Part shown: positions 61,545 through 64,000 of the stretch, piece after piece
How positions within the stretch are numbered: the first letter of the stretch is position 1
How the letters are laid out: each line of letters opens with the position of its first letter
From: Streptomyces sp. NBC_00554
GTDB lineage: Bacteria > Actinomycetota > Actinomycetes > Streptomycetales > Streptomycetaceae
Direction of reading: 5' to 3'
Assembly: GCF_041431135.1 (NCBI RefSeq)
Contig: NZ_CP107799.1
Location: 6,696,001 to 6,760,000, forward strand
DNA length: 64,000 nucleotides
Notes under the pieces: generated by a model
Seen by the model: the letters and a program-made list of their open reading frames with translations, nothing else
The model's database searches: none
Told to the model about the DNA's origin: nothing
Program-made: the position numbers and the translations under genes

Positions 61545-62870
61545 ATGTCAATCATGGGTTCGACAGCTCGAAGACGCCGCTGGGCGGCGCTCCTCGGGGT
61601 GACCGCTCTCGCGGTCACAGCCACAGGCGCGCTGGCCGGTCCGGCCGGGGCGGCCACGAACGTGGACTTCCCCACGCACTGCATCCCGCCGGAGATCGCG
61701 GGCATCCCGCCGATCGACGGCACCACCACCGCGGTCATCACGGTGGACAACGCCAGTCCCACGGTCGGCGACACCGTCACGGTGACGTACGAGGTGGTCA
61801 AGCCCGCCGCGAACAACCCCACGGCCATCAGCCTGCCGGCCGACATCATGACGCCGTCCGGCAAGGTCACGCTGGGCGGCGCCCAGACCGGGAGCGTCAC
61901 CGTCGCGGGACCGAAGAAGAACGACCCGGTGGCGGGCAACGCCCCCTTCCCGGGGTTCACCATGACCGGCACCTTCACGGTCACCAGCCCGGGTGCCATC
62001 ACGCTCTCGCCCGGCGACTACAACATCCACACCAGCTACATCCTGGAGCTGGACACCCCCTGCACGGTCACCAACGCGCCCGCGCCGGTCTCCGAGACGA
62101 TCACCGCTGCGGACACACCCCAGCCCAACACCCGTGCCATTCAGCTGGGTTCGGCCTCCGGGAACCCCGGTGACAGCGTGACCGTCACCGGCAGCAACTT
62201 CACCCCGGGTGCGACCGTCACGCTCGCCGGACGGTCCGGTGTCAGTCAGACCGCGGACACGGCCACCGTGACCGCGACCGCGGCGGGCGCCATCACCGGC
62301 GCGTTGACCGTCAACGACAAGACGACGACCGGCGTCGTGGCGTACGAGGGAAGCAGCTGGAGCAGCGACCTGGGCGCGGGCCCGGCCACGTACACCGTCA
62401 TCGACAACACACCGGTCCCGCCGAACAGTCAGAAGCTCAACACCACAGTGACCGCAGGGTCGTTGTCGATGACCCAGGACGGCGACACCGTCGACCTCTC
62501 GGCCGTCGAGTTCGGCAAGGGCGGTCCGTCGACGGGCGCCCTGAACACAGTGACCGTCCAGGACTTCCGCGGCGGACCCGCGGGCTGGTCCCTGGTCGGC
62601 AAGGTCACCGACTTCACCGCGCCCGGCGCCAAGATCGACGCCGGTCAACTGAGTTGGACCCCGGCATGCGCCACCAAGGCCGGGAGCCTGAGCACCTGCC
62701 AGGCCGGTTCGTCCGGCACGGTGGGCAGTTCGGGAGCGACACTGGCGTCCGCCCCCAACGGCACGGTCACCGGTGGTGAGTTCACCGCTGACGCCCAACT
62801 GTCGCTGAACGTACCGGCGTTCACCCCGCCGGGTTCGTACTCGGGCGTTCTCACGCTGACGCTCAGCTGA
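61545..62870 (+). CDS. Secreted protein with C-terminal WxL-like domain
   Basis: 441 residues from the ATG at 61545, with AGGAGG upstream. Signal peptide (TARRRRW n-region, ALLGVTALAVTATGALA core, cleavage near AGAAT). Next, a beta domain (~40-190), an IPT-like domain (~195-285, GNPGDSVTVTGSNFTPGATVTLAG), and a C-terminal ~150 residues with the WxL layout: TVQDFRGGPAGWSLVGKVTDF (motif W-S-L) and an end GSYSGVLTLTLS where classic WxL proteins have a second W. WxL domains bind peptidoglycan non-covalently and pair with DUF916 proteins, and one follows here. Family call is from motif and context. Confidence 0.75.
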   Translation: MSIMGSTARRRRWAALLGVTALAVTATGALAGPAGAATNVDFPTHCIPPEIAGIPPIDGTTTAVITVDNASPTVGDTVTVTYEVVKPAANNPTAISLPADIMTPSGKVTLGGAQTGSVTVAGPKKNDPVAGNAPFPGFTMTGTFTVTSPGAITLSPGDYNIHTSYILELDTPCTVTNAPAPVSETITAADTPQPNTRAIQLGSASGNPGDSVTVTGSNFTPGATVTLAGRSGVSQTADTATVTATAAGAITGALTVNDKTTTGVVAYEGSSWSSDLGAGPATYTVIDNTPVPPNSQKLNTTVTAGSLSMTQDGDTVDLSAVEFGKGGPSTGALNTVTVQDFRGGPAGWSLVGKVTDFTAPGAKIDAGQLSWTPACATKAGSLSTCQAGSSGTVGSSGATLASAPNGTVTGGEFTADAQLSLNVPAFTPPGSYSGVLTLTLS

Positions 62871-62940
62871 TTCGTCCATCCGCACCTCGTGGCCGGGCGC
62901 GCACCCGCCCGTCCACCTCGTCCGTGGGGGTCCGCACCCA

Positions 62941-64000
62941 TGCGCAAGCTGTACGTCCTCCTCCTGTGCCTGTTCCTGGCCGCACAGGCCGCACCCTCTT
63001 ACGCCGCCGACAACGGCAGCTGGTCCGTCTTCCCCGTCTCGACGAAACTCGCCGCGCGGCCGTACTTCTACCTCTCCGCCGACCCCGGCACGACCCTCGA
63101 GGACAAGGTCACGGTCGCCAACAAGACAGGCGAGCCGCTGACCTTCCGGCTGTACGCGGCCGACGCCTACAACACCGTGCGCGACGGCGGGTTCGCCGTA
63201 CGCACGCTCAAGGAGAAGCAGCGGGGGGTCGGGGCGTGGGCGCGTCCCGCGCGCTCCCGGGTGACGGTTCCCGCGCACGGCTCGGTCACCGTGCCGTTCA
63301 CGCTCCGGGTGCCGGAGAAGGCCGAACCCGGGGACCACCCAGGGGCGTTGGTCGCGCTCGACGAGCGGATCGACGCGGGCGACGGGACCCTCGCGATGGG
63401 GGTGCAGCGGGCCGTCGCGGCCCGGATCTACCTGCGGGTCGGCGGCCCGACGATGCCCGCCATCTCCGTCGAGAAGGTCCGCATCACCCACCACCAGCCC
63501 CTCGTGCCCGGTCTGGGCGACAGCACCGCCACCATCTCGTACACCCTGCGCAACACGGGCAACGTGACGCTGAACCCGAAGGTCCAGCTGAAGGCCGAGG
63601 GACTCTTCGGCCGTACGCTGCTCTCGCGGGGACTGACCAAGATCCCCTCGGAGCTGCTGCCGGGGCAGCGGGTCCGGCTGAGCGAGCCGTGGCGGGGCGC
63701 GCCCCAGCTGGACTGGGGCGAGGTCACGCTCACGGCTTCGGCCCATGACACCCGTGAGTCGGCGAGCGCCTCGTTCTTCGCGCTGCCCTGGCTGGTGGCG
63801 GCGGTGCTGGGGGCGGCGCTCGTCGGGGCCCTGGTGGTGATCAGAGCGCGGCGCGGCGGCAGCTGGCCGTGGACGTCGGGAGAACGTCAACGCCGTTCAT
63901 GGCCATGGGTGTTCAGAGCGCGTCGGGGCCGCGCTCGCCGGTCCGTACCCGCACCACCGTCTCCACCGGAACTGCCCACACCTTCCCGTCGCCGATCTTC
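62941..64000 (+). CDS. DUF916-type WxL-interacting membrane-anchored protein (3' open)
   Basis: Frame open from the ATG at 62941 to the window end (353 residues visible). Signal peptide (KLYVLLLCLFLAAQAAPSYA), then the DUF916-like beta domain (~25-150, with DPGTTLEDKVTVANKTGEPLTFRLYAADAY), a DUF3324-like domain (~165-270, ISYTLRNTGNVTLNPKVQL), and a transmembrane helix near 278-302 (LPWLVAAVLGAALVGALVV), followed by a basic cytoplasmic tail. It overlaps the convergent P-II gene by at least 88 bp, so the true stop may lie beyond the edge or the tail may be frame-shifted. Confidence 0.8.
63913..64000 (-). CDS. glnK: P-II nitrogen regulatory protein, last 28 residues
   Basis: Read on the minus strand from the right edge: KIGDGKVWAVPVETVV...RVRTGERGPDAL, stop TGA at 63913-63915. 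KIGDGK and the RxRTGE tail are the C-terminal signature of GlnB/GlnK P-II proteins; Streptomyces GlnK has almost the same ending by recollection. The rest of the gene, including the T-loop, is beyond the window. It should be checked for amtB and glnD next to it, the usual neighbours. It is convergent with the DUF916 gene. Confidence 0.82.
   Translation of the reverse strand, partial: KIGDGKVWAVPVETVVRVRTGERGPDAL

Noticed and set aside
61548..63890. 780-codon minus-strand frame opposite the secreted proteins
   Set aside because: No signal or domain, Arg/Gly-rich translation typical of antisense frames, while the plus frames have signal peptides and ribosome sites.

Overview
The window is a high-GC actinobacterial chromosome segment, almost certainly Streptomyces: third codon positions are nearly all G or C, GTG and TTG starts are common, 4-bp stop/start overlaps recur, and many proteins are closest in character to Streptomyces families. 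Most of it is conserved core chromosome, with a few accessory patches.

Layout. 1-1.9 kb: the 3' end of an LCP/LytR-type wall gene, rsfS, a histidine phosphatase and a tRNA-Ala(GGC). 2-6.3 kb: a divergent XRE regulator/MFS exporter pair, two tiny zinc-ribbon proteins, a GT87-like membrane glycosyltransferase and a second identical tRNA-Ala(GGC). 6.3-9.3 kb: a two-gene redox module (NuoF/ferredoxin fusion plus cytochrome b-like membrane protein). 9.5-12.6 kb: leuS behind a leader peptide with three consecutive Leu codons and an intrinsic terminator, the signature of transcription attenuation. 12.7-21.1 kb: a membrane-anchored coiled-coil protein, DegV, comEA, comEC, arylamine N-acetyltransferase, a small acidic protein and holA. 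21.5-26 kb: rpsT, lepA and a long-chain acyl-CoA ligase. 26-33 kb: a signalling block with a response regulator, a seven-unit poly-HAMP hybrid histidine kinase and, divergently, an ATPase/GAF/PP2C phosphatase. 33-41 kb: hemW, a DUF3097 protein, an MBL hydrolase, hrcA-dnaJ behind a CIRCE operator, a nitronate monooxygenase-like protein, rsmE and a VOC protein. 41-47.4 kb: a lipoprotein, a tricorn-type protease, a HIT protein, RNase Z and an adenine/adenosine deaminase. 47.4-49.5 kb: accessory patch, in which a TnpB-like element sits against the 3' remnant of an MFS gene. 49.6-54.2 kb: a PfkB sugar kinase, then a D-glucarate catabolic pair (gudD, kdgD) and a divergent IclR regulator with a dyad operator. 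54.3-57.6 kb: phoH-ybeY-CBS/CorC protein-MmcQ operon. 57.6-60.4 kb: a second divergent XRE/MFS pair and a degenerate cytidine-deaminase-like protein. 60.8-64 kb: two secreted proteins (one WxL-like) and a DUF916-type membrane-anchored partner, meeting on the opposite strand the last 28 codons of a P-II nitrogen regulator.

Functional themes. Translation and ribosome biogenesis (rsfS, leuS, rpsT, lepA, rsmE, ybeY, two tRNAs), heat shock (HrcA/DnaJ), DNA uptake and replication (comEA/comEC/holA) and multi-input signalling dominate. The points most worth a second look are: the leuS attenuator; a composite palindromic intergenic element that always follows stop codons in the same orientation (four near-full copies plus degraded ones); the zinc-ribbon-less TnpB with a structured 3' RNA candidate; the WxL/DUF916-like surface locus; the 15-copy GCCGGT repeat inside comEC; and the poly-HAMP kinase facing a PP2C phosphatase.
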